Assembly (NCBI GenBank): GCA_905250025.1
Contig: CAJNOJ010000005.1
Coordinates: 636,999 to 700,998 of the forward strand
DNA length: 64,000 nucleotides
Source: Adineta ricciae
Taxonomy: Eukaryota; Rotifera; Eurotatoria; Adinetida; Adinetidae
Direction of reading: 5' to 3'
Made by a program: the position numbers and the translations under genes. Under the pieces are notes generated by a model that saw nothing but the letters and a program-made list of their open reading frames with translations, was not told where the DNA came from and made no database searches. Below, piece by piece: positions 50,960 to 62,600 of the stretch. How positions within the stretch are numbered: the stretch's first letter is position 1; each line of letters begins with the position of its first letter.

Positions 50960-52083
50960 TTAGAAACGATTTCTGTCGTGTGGTAAATCGTAATTAATCT
51001 CTGGTCCTCGCGCAACGATGCCTGTTGGATTGACCATTAAATGGGAAGCGAAATAATGTCGTTTGATTTCACTGAGGTTAACTGTTTCTTTAACATCTTT
51101 CATTTGATAAATTTCCCGTACGAATCCGAATAAATTTGGATAGTCTTTGGAAATCATCTTCTTATTACATTTGAAATGTGTGAAGTAAACGGGATCAAAT
51201 CGTAGCAGTGTTGTCCAGGCACGAACATCGGCTTCAGTGATTTGTTTATTGTCGATAAGATAACGTTGTTTGGAGAGAATGCCTTCAAGAATGTCTAACA
51301 TGGAGAAAACATCTTCGAAAGCAGCATCGTAAGCTTCTTGAGATTTAGCGAAGCCAGCTCGATAGACACCGTTGTTCAATTTCGGATAAACTTGTTCGTT
51401 TAGTTCGTCGATACGTGATCGTAAAGATTCCGGATAAAGATCTAAATCGGGATAACGAGCAAATTTGTTGAATTCAGAATTGAGCATTCGAATGATTTCA
51501 GCAGATTCATTATTGACTATTTTCTGCGTCTAAAATAATTTCAAATTGTTAAAAGCGAAAGGATAAGTTCGAACTTTTTACTTTAAGGTCAAAAAGGACA
51601 GGTACAGTAACGCGTCCACTGTAATCAGGATCATTTAGTTTATAAACATCTTTTAAATGAGTGAATGCTGGATGATGTGGATCAGGATATTTTTCTCCAA
51701 ATGCCCATCCGCAACCTTTTTCGAACTCAAGTAAACTATCCACAACGGAGTACGAAATGACATGATCGAGGCCTTTTAATTTCAGAACAGTCAGAGTCCG
51801 ATGAGCCTGAAATGAAATAAAACTAGTTTATATCTTTTTTCCATATGAAAATATCACTACAACACAATCTTACCCAAGGGCAAGCTAAAGCGACGTAAAT
51901 ATGATAACGATTTGCTTCTGGTTGATATTCAGTGGATGAATCATCTTTGATCCAATTTCGAAAAGCGGTTACTAGTGAGAAGTACGGAAAATAGACATTC
52001 AATAGCATAAATAGATCGACAAACTTACCTCCCCGAATAAATTCACCTTTAACATTTGTTATCGGATTTTTCGTGTCAGCCAT
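50960..52083 (-). CDS. Glutathionyl-hydroquinone reductase (Xi-class GST, ECM4/YqjG/PcpF family)
   Basis: Uses glutathione to reduce S-glutathionyl-hydroquinones to hydroquinones in the cytosol. ATG at 52083. The thioredoxin-like half holds YHIYVALACPWAHRT, with the family's CPWAxR active site. The Cys is the expected nucleophile; the intron falls between the Trp and Ala codons. Family features follow: DHVISYSVVD, GWAFGEKYPDP, HLKDVYKLNDPDYSGRVTVP, VLFDLK, NNESAEIIRML. The C-terminal helical half has YPKLNNGVYRAGFAKSQEAY, LLRFDPVYFTHFKCNKK and ends LPHDRNRF. Three short introns. About 330 residues, normal for the class. The enzyme is well known in bacteria, archaea, fungi and plants but uncommon in animals, so horizontal acquisition is possible (inference). 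Confidence 0.93.
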
Positions 52084-52424
52084 TGTATTGTTTTATATAT
52101 ATATATATTGTTGAGAAAATAGTAAACATGCCTTTTATATATATAAACCCTCGATGCTTTATAACGATGACAAGGCATTTTTGTTTTCATTCTGTTCTCT
52201 CAATGACGTATACGACTTGCAGAAGTTCGCAATCAAGTGTACAGAGGACAGAAGCATGCTGTAAATATTTTTCAGGTGCAAAACCGAAAAACCTCATTGT
52301 TCGATTTTCCCATTAAAAGGATTGATTATATCTGAAGATTTAAATAGCTTTATTTCACATGTAAAAATCGAAAGCACAAAAATATGAAGCATTGTAAGAA
52401 CTAGTTCATTCGTTCTAATGATGC
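52084..52424. other. Short spacer with TA repeat
   Basis: 341 bp upstream of the reductase start, with a TA run at 52094-52109 immediately before the ATG. A pure TA run this close to the start may lie in the 5' UTR or core promoter. No coding signal otherwise. Confidence 0.5.
52094..52109. repeat. TA dinucleotide repeat
   Basis: Uninterrupted TA run 11 bp upstream of the reductase start codon. Confidence 0.85.
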
Positions 52425-52673
52425 TCAGCTATCTGCAGTCGGCGTAGGTTTAGGTGAAAGAAATGTATTTACGCGTTGTTTCTTATTCACTTGATTTTTA
52501 CGTTGATTCGGATCAGGTCGAGAATAGATGTATAATTCCGAATTGAATAGAAATCGATTGTCTCGTGCTGCAAGTTTAAATAAAACCATTGAAATAATGA
52601 TTAATGCCACGAGTCCCAATGCTATATAGGATACGTAAGGGATGATCAAGTATTCATTTATTCTATCTGTCAT
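52425..52673 (-). CDS. Small single-pass membrane protein (82 aa)
   Basis: Intron-free ATG frame. Short polar N terminus (MTDRINEYLI), one strong hydrophobic helix (YIALGLVALIIISMVLFKLA), then a basic, Pro- and Gln-containing tail (DPNQRKNQVNKKQRVNTFLS, ending KPTPTADS). The positive charge after the helix suggests an outside-in type I or III topology. No family recognised. The helix and charge pattern support a real protein. Confidence 0.6.
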   Translation of the reverse strand: MTDRINEYLIIPYVSYIALGLVALIIISMVLFKLAARDNRFLFNSELYIYSRPDPNQRKNQVNKKQRVNTFLSPKPTPTADS

Positions 52674-53322
52674 CTAGTGTAACTCTTTGTATGTTGAACA
52701 GAAGAAGAGAATAGAAATAAGAACGACAGGTAGAAATGAGAAATAAAAAGAACTTTTCTCTTGTTATTAATAAAAAGAAAAAATGACAGGGGATGAATTG
52801 ATTGTGCTAATATTTTGATTGGGAGGAAACCGAACGTCACAAACAGTAAATATCACATAGAAACTCGATATTTCTAAGGAATTTTTGCTTTTATACTTGT
52901 GAATAATTTCGATATTGCTCATTTATGGTAATGACTCGGTCATTTATCTTTTAATGATTTACATGATTCATATTCGGAGAGTAGATCACTGATAGGAGTC
53001 AACCATGACATCTGTTCTTGTATAAATACATCAATTTCTCTTTAAAATATACCATAGTTTAACCGGAACGACAGAAATATCGCTGCGAGCAAGATAACCA
53101 AGATGCTTACGCTGATAAAAACTTTGTCGCCGGATGACAAACTTAGTCCTCAGGCCTATAAAGTTGTTATTGAAAACGAAAATGGAGAGCTTTATTCAAA
53201 AGAAAAAAAAAACGAAGAATCTTTGTAGAGAATAATTTTGTTTAAAAAAAAATAGAACAAGGTGTTTCCAGAAAATGGGAGTAAAGATAGTGGATAGTCG
53301 GTGTGAAATTGAATAAAGGAAA
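52674..53322. other. Intergenic with a 41-codon frame
   Basis: Mostly AT-rich. Contains an ATG frame of 41 codons on the plus strand at 53103-53228 (listed separately). Nothing else recognised. Confidence 0.5.
53103..53228 (+). CDS. Possible 41-aa peptide, unrecognised
   Basis: Small ATG-to-TAG frame beginning MLTLIKTLSPDDKLSPQAYK and ending KNEESL. The composition is protein-like (mixed charge, VVIENENGELY core) and unlike the low-complexity translations around it. No splice sites, family or neighbours support it. It could be a remnant or chance. Confidence 0.2.
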   Translation: MLTLIKTLSPDDKLSPQAYKVVIENENGELYSKEKKNEESL

Positions 53323-54289
53323 TTAGCCAATAGTATATGTACATTTCGACGCTGGTGAATTCATTGGAGAACTAATAAGATTCTGCAAATCAGTTTGTGG
53401 AAGAATTGAGTCGTACAAACAATCTCCCTCTAAATGACGAACAAAATTGACTTGAATAAACAAGAAAATGTATCTCAAACTTACTTAAAAGACCCGAAGG
53501 TCGAGTAAGATTATTTCGAGTATACACCCCTGCATACGCTGTGGTAGCAATGTTATATATTTTGCTAACAGATACAGCAGCACATGAAGTATCGTTTGTA
53601 TAAATAACTTGGGAATATCCAACCGGAAAAGGTAACCATTGATTCGAGTTTGTTATATTATTCGGTGAGCTGATAAACGATCGACAAGCAGTCGCCCGTT
53701 GAGCTACGCACGAACTGTTCTGTCCATCGATTAATCTTGAGTACCATTTACTCAATGCTCGTCTATTTGAACATGTATCAGAAAAGAGAACTAAAAGATC
53801 GCCAATCTCATAGAGACTTGTATCATCAACATTTCGACGGCGACGCAAAGCTGTTAGTGCACTGGTATCATTGGATGGACCGTAAGCGGAAAAATTCGTC
53901 GCGACACACGAGAGGAAACCATCGACATTTTTTGCACGAAAAATTTGTGTGCACTAAAGAAGATTTTAGAATAGAAAATCTAAATTTTACTAAATAAATT
54001 TCATCTGTTTAATTACAATATTCGATAATTCAGCAACACTCAAAATGTTACCACCTGTGAAATTCACTGTGATGTTCGTATAGACAGCTTTTATAATCAG
54101 CGACGAAATTCGATAGACTAAAAACGAGAACATATGTGTTTGGATTAAACGAGAAGTTTTTATACCATCTCCGTATGGTTGTTGACTCGAATCGGATACG
54201 TATAAAGGGATCAATGATAAGATTAATACTCCGGCAAGTGCTATACCAATTAAAAAGAAGATACCTGATGTTCCTAATGCGATAATCAT
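53323..54289 (-). CDS. N-terminally anchored glycoprotein with RRRR site, copy 1
   Basis: Not a family I know. Translation from ATG 54289 gives a hydrophobic segment (MIIALGTSGIFFLIGIALAG), then ILSLIPLYVSDSSQQPYGDG and an extracellular region spliced from short exons. It contains FRAKNVDGFLSCVATNFSAY, then GPSNDTSALTALRRRRNVDD, a long stretch with several N-x-S/T sequons and paired Cys, and a last exon (GDCLYDSILPQTDLQNLISS to CTYTIG). The single N-terminal hydrophobic segment implies a signal anchor; RRRR|N would suit furin-type processing (inference). It is clearly paralogous to the gene at 56516-57521: shared ILS-IP...SD, K-NV-G, YGP-N, RRRR and a C-terminal C-Y...L-Q...ISS pattern. Confidence 0.65.
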
Positions 54290-54829
54290 GGCGTACACAT
54301 TATTTCTAATCGAAATAAATCCATATACGCACTGGTCTTCTGTGTCAGAATTCAACTTTCACTCACTTTAATGATGTTTCAGCCATACTCGAGAATTATA
54401 GAGGAAAAAATCTAAACTTCCAATTTACTACTGAATTGATTGTGTATAGAAGTATTAGATATTTATATATATATGTAAAAATTCATATTCGTCAGTAAAT
54501 GAAGCATTTACGAAAGCATAAGAGATAAATGAATATTGATAGTACAGAAAGAAGTACTAGAACTTCATTTAGTCAAGTATATACGTACCATTTAGTGAGA
54601 TTTTATAGGTTTATATCAAGAATCATGAATCACAAGGTCATTTATTTTGACCATGACAAGAGGAAAAAAAATAAAGATGTGTCTATAAAAAAGAACTCTT
54701 CATCATCAAGTTAAGTCAACAATTAATGGTTCACACATAAGGTCAGCGAATACTTTGAGAAAATGAACTACAACTCTTGCTTCTCCACTTAGATTTAATA
54801 AATTAATTTAAAAGCAAATAGATCTGCAA
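54290..54829. other. Intergenic
   Basis: 540 bp between paralogue copy 1 and the coiled-coil-like gene. A stop interrupts an ATG frame MAETSLK shortly upstream of copy 1, so it is unlikely to be its start unless an intron intervenes. Confidence 0.45.
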
Positions 54830-55524
54830 TCAAACATCAAAATCTCTTCCTGCACATTCATATTTTAAAGGTTTAATTGATCTTGCTAGATCATAAATAG
54901 TCATTTCAGGTTCATGTTGCTCAACGGCTTTATCCAAAGATGCAAATTGTTCCTGGCATTGTAAAGAAAGTAAATACTCGGTGCGAATAGCTTTTTGCTG
55001 ATAAGATCGATGTGAAAAAGTTAATTATTTTATTTCTCAATTGTCCTGCTCCACTGCTTCTATTCATTTTAACAGCGTATGATGTTGTTATTGGTGCCTA
55101 TTTTTTAACGACTGCATCGCAACAGAACATATAGGTGAAGCTAAAAGACACTCTGACATCGCGTTACTTTGCTTTTCTAATAAAGATGTTTTTTTTTTCA
55201 AATCAATAAATAATTTTCTCATCGAAACGAGTTGAATCATCTCGTTGTTCACCTACAATTTTTAGTTAAATATCGTCAAAGTCGTTCAATATTTTATTGA
55301 GTAGCTCTTGCATTTTGTTTAGATTTCAATTTACCCGGACTGTTCATAAATAATATCATACATTTCTTGAAATGGTAGATTAGCGTCTAATATACAACTG
55401 AAACTCTTTGAGAAAAATAATTTTATAGCATTGTATAAATGATCGTTCAGGGAAATGATGGAATATGAATAATTTCGGATAGATTCAATCGTTTTCTTCA
55501 ATATAACGAGTCCAATTTCTTTTT
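54830..55524 (-). CDS. Small spliced gene of unknown function, 5' end missing
   Basis: Three plausible exons share one frame. The first reads EIGLVILKKTIESIRNYSYS to EMYDIIYEQSG, with a GTAAAT donor; the next VNNEMIQLVSMRKLFIDLKK to LLASPICS; the last QKAIRTEYLLSLQCQEQFAS to AGRDFDV and a TGA at 54830. The sequence is rich in Leu, Glu, Lys and Gln and could form helices or short coiled coils. No start codon was found; further exons may lie up to about 55.85 kb. No family recognised. It lies between the two tandem RRRR-site paralogues on the same strand. Confidence 0.4.
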
Positions 55525-55849
55525 CTTATATCAGATAACTAAGATATTATATTGATTCTTTCTTTTTTTATCATAGAAAATGTATTTTGACAAAATAAAC
55601 TTCGTGTATAGTTTGCAAATAATCGAGAACATAACAAATCCAAACGTATAAACATGAATTGATAATATTTACGATAAAAAACAAAACAATACTATATGTC
55701 TGAAAGACGTTCTTCTCTGAATATGAAAATCTTCGAAAGTTGTTAAACTGCATTCTTTTGTTGAATATGATCGAAGAATTCAAAATAGATGGAAAGATGT
55801 GCTTGAACAACAAAACATATTTTTGTTTGAGTATGCGAAATGGATTCAT

Positions 55850-56515
55850 ATTTAGAATGATGCAGAGATGTTTTTAATGATTTGTGTCGTTATTTTCAAG
55901 TCTCTGAGTGTTTAATAAATATGTAGCACAAGACTCAACATACAAATAGCTTGTTTTTCTCGATTATTTTGTAATGGCATGAGTCAACTCATTTTCTTTG
56001 CAATCGATATCTCGTTATCATTGCTTTCGTAAACAAACGCTGATGATATCAATTATTTGATCGACAAAAATATCAAATAAGTTTCTGGAGAAGTTTTTCA
56101 ATTGATATTTCTTTCTCGATATTAAATATCAATTATCCATCCGAACTCATTAGATTTCACAATAACATCGAATGACATTAGAGGATATTTGACCGAAGAC
56201 AACTATTTGTGTGTGGATACAAATGAAAACCTGTTTCTTTATTAATTAGAATGAAAAAAAGAGAAGATTGGAGGACAGGGGTAGTCGTTTGATTCGATAG
56301 GAAAAGAGGAAGTGGTGTGGAGTGAATGTAAAAGGAAGAACGTAGGAGATATTGAAGTTTGAAAGTAGTAGAGATACTCAATTAATGACACGTTGAGGAA
56401 GTGACAAGGAGAGATAGGCAAGAAATGATTCGTGTTAAAGATAAAAACTAGAAAGAAAAGAAAATAGTAGTAGAAATCAGTGTGTGTAGGTCTCTGGTCA
56501 GCTGTTGTTCTTTGT
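55850..56515. other. Intergenic
   Basis: About 670 bp with no recognised coding sequence. The frames 56178-56381 and 56242-56625 (-) are out-of-frame continuations of copy 2 and T-rich noise. Confidence 0.55.
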
Positions 56516-57521
56516 TTAACCGCTGACTGTTGATGATGGTAAAGTGGTTGTTTCTGTATATTGCGATGAAATAATTGAAGCAATCGAGGATTGGGAAAGT
56601 TGTCCTGCATAAGTACAGCCAGCAACTAGAAGAAAAATGAAGAAACAACCGTTTATTCATTTTCTAAGTACGAAAGTATCATTTCTTACGGATTTGGCTT
56701 TGAGTTGATGAAGGTAATCCAATATTACTAGCGTACGCAGAAGCAACACTAGGACTAACACCAAAAACTCGTTGAACGTTGATCGTAGCGTAGCCAGTAC
56801 TGAAGGTGTTCACAAGGTTGTAAGTGAATGAACTAGATACTGGTGTCCATTCAGTAAGAGCTCCATTTTTCGAGAACATTGAATTAGTGGCTGTTAAACG
56901 ATCTTTGACACAACTACTAAGTGTAGTCGAGTTCGAGTATTTGCCTTTATCGCCTTGTTTTGCACATGGAGTGGAGAAGAAGCATCGTACTTGACCAACG
57001 CTGAGTAATCCACCTGTTGATGATTGTCGACGACGTCTAGATGTAGTACTAGTATTGTATGGACCATAGCCATACATGGAAGCTACTATACATCCCATAA
57101 CATTACTTTTGCCCGATATTAATTTCAAAGCCGATGTGCTCTAGAAAAATAAAATTAGAAAAATTAAGACTCCGGAAACTATAGTAAATACGTACGAGAG
57201 TAGATAAAGCTGGGTTGGTAGCGATGCTGTCGTTGTAAAAGCTAGATGTGGAACCATCTGTTGCCGTTGTTGAATAGAGCGACTTAAGCATAACAGCAGG
57301 ACAGTTATATTCTAAAACGAAGATTTTCGAGAAAAAGCTCGAAGGTCAATGTCCTAGTTTAATAATTTACCTTCGCCATTAGCTATACTGCTGCCATCAG
57401 AAGTGAAAGATGGAATAATACTCAGAATGACTGTTGCAGCGATAGCTACAACAGTAATGATGATGCCGCCAAACATCATCGCTATCATTTTGGCTGACAT
57501 GGTAGCAAGTGCGATCGCCAT
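56516..57521 (-). CDS. N-terminally anchored glycoprotein with RRRR site, copy 2
   Basis: Paralogue of the gene at 53323-54289. The ATG at 57521 follows a 5' UTR intron (acceptor TTGTTCAG). It gives MAIALATMSAKMIAMMFGGI, a hydrophobic segment, then ILSIIPSFTSDGSSIANGE. Further exons encode KSLYSTTATDGSTSSFYNDS, GKSNVMGCIVASMYGYGPYN, TSTTSRRRRQSSTGGLLSVG, a Cys-containing middle, and VFGVSPSVASAYASNIGLPS. A final exon (LAGCTYAGQLSQSSIASIIS) ends STVSG. Several sequons and an RRRR|Q site suit a secretory-pathway protein cleaved by a proprotein convertase (inference). No homologue outside this window is recognised; the pair looks lineage-specific. Confidence 0.68.
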
Positions 57522-59605
57522 CTCTGAACAAACGAACGTTTCGTGAACACATTGATTTTGTCTCTATACTCAAACTTTACCTTAGTAGTTGCCGGCTATT
57601 TTCTTTTCGAAAATATGCGAACGGATCGTTAGGGATACGTAAACTGGAAAAATAATATGAGCTCGATGTTGTCAAAAAGCACAGTTTTTATATGTCGAAC
57701 GTATTTTTTTTCGCGAATATGTTTGTCAGGGTTTTCTTTCTCTCTCGCTATTTTAATTGATATGCCAATGATTCTCTTTCATATTTAATTATTTTTTTCC
57801 TTACAGTTAATAAATTTTTTCTAGCATCGATTTTTCTCTCTTCCTCGTTGTAGTGAATAACCACATGTAGAAAAAATTTATCCTTGAAAGAAAGAGAAAA
57901 CCTGACTGATTATCAATGTATGATCTGAGTAGGCGTCTAGTCACTTCTTCTTCCTCATTAAAGACACTTTCGTTACGCGTTGCTCATCAACGATGATATA
58001 CATTGCACCTCCGAAGGAACAACACAATGAGAAAGAGTATGAATAACAGTTCCGTATATGATCATTGTATATAAAATTAGTGCAACACTGAATATATCAT
58101 ATCAGAATACCCAACGTGCATTGTTGTCGTTTTCTACATTGAAAAAAAACACAAATTGAAAGTCATTCTTCTTTTTCATATAAGACTAAGACTTACCAGT
58201 TGGATGCAATATTTAGTTGTTGGAGTAGACCGAGTGTTTCCGAATGTTGACAACTTTTTTGAATGAAAGGAGCACTTTGTTGCTGCATTTCTATTAAATA
58301 GGTCTATATTTTAGAGAAAAAACATCTATAACTGTGAAAATTTATGTTGATGTCCATCATAACACAGACACTAACATTGATAGGGCCCTTTAATTAATAT
58401 TTTCCATATGAACTTAGATACAATGGTAAAAGTGCCAAGAAATGGTTGCGGTAATTTCATTCATCAAGATCTTTCATATGAGATAGGCGTATGCAAATAG
58501 AACAGCGTCATATTCAAAGTGTTGACATCTATTAAACACCTCTCGTGCTCATTCACTGGAACATCTCAATGTTGACATGTTTTTCTTCAATTATTTCACA
58601 ATGAATGATATGCATTCGAAACACTTAGTTCTTGTTTCGTCTTTTCGAAAGTATTGCTTTTATAACGAATGTGTTGCTCCTCAGTATCATTCACTAATTC
58701 TTGAGAAAGCTCGCAAACGAAAGATATTTATTTTATGTCGCCAATGTACTCCCGTCCTATTACGCGATCGTTAAGTGCAAAAAATATCGAAGTTAGAATA
58801 GTAGATTAAGCTACTGATTAGATTCACTGATGTCATGTTTTGTCCTTTTACTGATAATGAAAAAATATTTTCTCGTTGATCATGACTTGTCATTTTTAAT
58901 TAATCATCTGAATTTCTATGTAATCAATCGCTCTGATTATATCAGCAAAAGTAATTTCTATGAGAAACACCCTAATGGTTAACGCGAATTCATTTCAAGG
59001 ATGTCTAGGAGATAATCAATGAACCAAATAGCATTAATCAATACTGTAATACATCCTCGTACATGACATCAAGTTTCCTATCACTGATATCTTGTAATGT
59101 TTCAGCGACATGTTCATCAAAGAACGTCAATACAGCTCATTCTGTCTTTTTTTACTATGCAGGATATGTGAAGGAACGTCTTTGCCTAATTTATGTCAAA
59201 GATGAATAACATTTTTTCTTTTCTATTATTTTTCTTGCCAGTTGTCCTTATATCGTGGTCATGTTTTATTGATGAAAATGTTCCAGAACGTTATTTTCAT
59301 GGTCATTGACTGAAATTAATATCTGTTTTAATAGAAAAGAAAGAAACCAAGTAACTTACTCATACATCGACATTATTTCACGCATTTTGTATTTTATTTT
59401 CAGTGAACTTCATGCGAAACAACACTAACAGACAATTTGCCAAGGCGAGCTATATTCTTTATTTTCCTTCTTCTTCGTACTTTGTATTTCACAACTTGTC
59501 CATTCACATGTGATAAGAAAAAACAACTACGAACTAAAATTAACGATCTAGAGAATTATTCGTGTTAGTACGTAAATACCGCGGAGGATATTGATGAAAA
59601 TCTAT
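57522..59605. other. Intergenic with one weak spliced fragment
   Basis: About 2.1 kb. On the minus strand near 58.10-58.31 kb, an exon-like stretch encodes EMQQQSAPFIQKSCQHSETL and GLLQQLNIASN between a TATAG acceptor and a GTAAGT donor. A TGTAG acceptor lies about 70 bp on, and the frame stops at the junction. It may be the end of a tiny gene or chance. Nothing else recognised. Confidence 0.4.
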
Positions 59606-62600
59606 TTACACAATACTTTCATGCAATGGCAATTGATTTACAATGAAAACGTCATTTTCCGAATCTAATGTTGACGATGACAATATCGTTGTCGAATTGG
59701 ATTTCTTTGTCGATAGACTATCCACTGATCCTTTCGAATTGCATATCGATTGTTTCAAAGAGACACTTTCATCATCGACATCGTCGATGTAATCGACTTG
59801 TATACATTGATAAGGTGAAACTTTGTCAATAGAAGATTTGTCATCCGAGGTTTCTTGATGAATCGACGAGTCCAATTTATTCAAAGATGCATATTCATTC
59901 TGATGCTCATCATCATCCACACACGATGAAGAGATAATGTGAAAAGATCGTCGTTTGATCGTATGATCACTAATGCACGAATTGCGGATGGTCTCGTTGG
60001 ATGGAAGGATATTTGTGGAATTGGATAAGTCGTTTATCGCCTTTAATGTTGAGAGACGAGCAATGGGCAATGGTCGAATAATTGCTTGACATGGAGAGAG
60101 TTTAGGATGTGTAAATAACTGACACGATGGGAATGAAGACGATAACTAAAATCGAAAGAAAACAATGAGAAACTTGAGTTTTTTCGATAAGCGTTATAAA
60201 TCATTTACCTGATTTTTTTTATTTTGTAAAATATGCGAAGCGATCGGGTCGTATGTCGATCGTTTCAATGATCGTTCGTAAAGTGAATTTCGTTGAGGTC
60301 GGTATCGAGGTGGATTTCTAACAAAAAAAGAATCAACAAAATTTGTCTTTTCCTAACAAAATTTCTTACCGATGTGCAATAACATCCAGTGCATCGAAGA
60401 ACGGCTCTTGTCCGAATGAACTCCTTGGATTTGCTTTTGATTTATGTCTATGCAATGCATGATGTTCAGAAGTAACTTTGACAATCGGTTTACAATCGTA
60501 ATTATGCTCGTTGTAAACTGTCGCTCGTTCGGTTTGTTGCGGTATTTGACAGATATCACGATTTGATATGTAACAGGTATGCGTCGATGGCAACAATGAG
60601 ACTTGTTCTGTACAAGATGGAATATCGAAATCCTTTCGTCGCCGAATATACGTAGGTTGTTCTTGATTGCGATGAAAATAGAATCGCTTGATCAAATTCG
60701 AACGTGACAAAACATGAAATGATAGGATGTAAAATGCGAGAAATAGAACGAAAAATCCATAGAAATGGCTATAGATTATACTTTCAAAACGGATTTTAAA
60801 TGAATGTAGCGGTTGAAGATAAATGGTTGAACTTGATAGAAATAGTAAAATCAAAAGGATGAATTGACATAAGATGGAAAGTAGTTGATTGATCGATTCG
60901 TATTGATAATCTGCATCGGAAAGATCGGAATAGGAATGATAGGGATTGAGGTTTGATGATGAATGTTTCGAAGTTCGATTCGATGGAACGAGAATTGGAA
61001 GGATTTTCCTTCGTCGACACGGCAGAAGAAGATTTTCGGCATGTGAACCCGATTGCTGAGAAAACTTTCGTACAGATGCGTTTTTTTCCGTCAACTGTTT
61101 GATATAATGACGACTGACAAGCAACAAAATCAGGGAGAAGAAAACAAAGATAAAAATCGGGATGATCAATAGTAAAATTGAATCGAAATGTTTCGAAAAG
61201 CATCTAAATGAATTCCAACAATTTTCTTCATCTTATCAAACAATGACCTACATTCTTTTGATGAGAAATTGTTCACGAGACACCATCAAGTCTATACCAC
61301 AGATAGCGAACGAAATTCCGTAAACAATCAAATACAAATGAATGACTGATCGTGGTTTCAGTTTTACAACAGGCAAACTAATATCATCGTAGTCGACCAT
61401 GATTACAGGCGGTTTTCTTTCGTATTCATCATTGTTTGCTAATATCGCTTGAAATTTTCTCCAAATTAAACTAAAGTAGAGAAAGTTTTCGCATGTGAGA
61501 GAAAGTATTTCAATCGTTTGGACTTACAAAGTTAATAATGTTAACCAGAGAATCGTGGTTAAACAAAGGAAATGAAGACTAATGGCAATTAATTCACATA
61601 CGAGTGGATATTGGGTGTTTTCTATCCCGAATGCGAATAAAGGGATGAGAATTGTGAGATTCAGCCAATAATTAATTAAACAATGAAAAAAACGTCGCGG
61701 CATTTGATAAACTCTAAATAGGTCATGCAATTTGACCATTTTCACACAATAGAAATGTAATTCTTACTTGTAAAAGCAAATATAACAAAGAGTGGAGATG
61801 AAAAAACAACTCGACGCCACTATTGATGAAATGTATATCGTCAATCGAGAATATTTTGTATTAAAAAACACATGTTCATTTCGATTTCTACCATTAAGGT
61901 ATGTTAACGCAAGAGAATTATTATTGAATAGAACACAATAGCTTGAGATTAGATACGAACTCTAGAATATCGATTGAAAGAATGAAATCGTTTCGAATCT
62001 CTATCTCTCTTACCTGTTCATTGATTTTACAGACTGAAGATTCGAGTTGCCATATGGATTGATTGGAATACCAAATCGCGATTGATGCTTGATGTATCGG
62101 ATTGTAAAAGGTTAGTCCGACCGGTGATGAACTGTATCTTGATACTAAATATTACTGTGAAAAAGAGAAGAGATGATGTTCGAAAGATTGGCTTACTCGG
62201 TCGTATGTAGATAACAGGATTGTAGAGAGAAGATCTCATTTCGTTTGACATGTACAGCATCGATTGTCGGTAGAAGATAATGTGATACAAAGACTTTTGA
62301 GTTGTCTTATTTGAACTCGGTGGGAAATGAATCGTGGCTAATGGAGACTAAAATAAGAAGAAAATAAGTCGATGCTTGTTTTTAATTAGGAACGAACTTC
62401 GTAATGTTGACGGTTATCAGGTTCACAAATGATTGTTAACAACGATCGATTTGGTATCAAACAAAGTGTTGAAAACAATGGTGCTCGCATAGACATTGCT
62501 GTTAATTCTTTTCCAATGTATAACCATGGTTGATCGGTGAAATCTAATAATTGTTCGATGATCAATCTCAATCTACAATGAAATCGAACTGAAATTAGTC

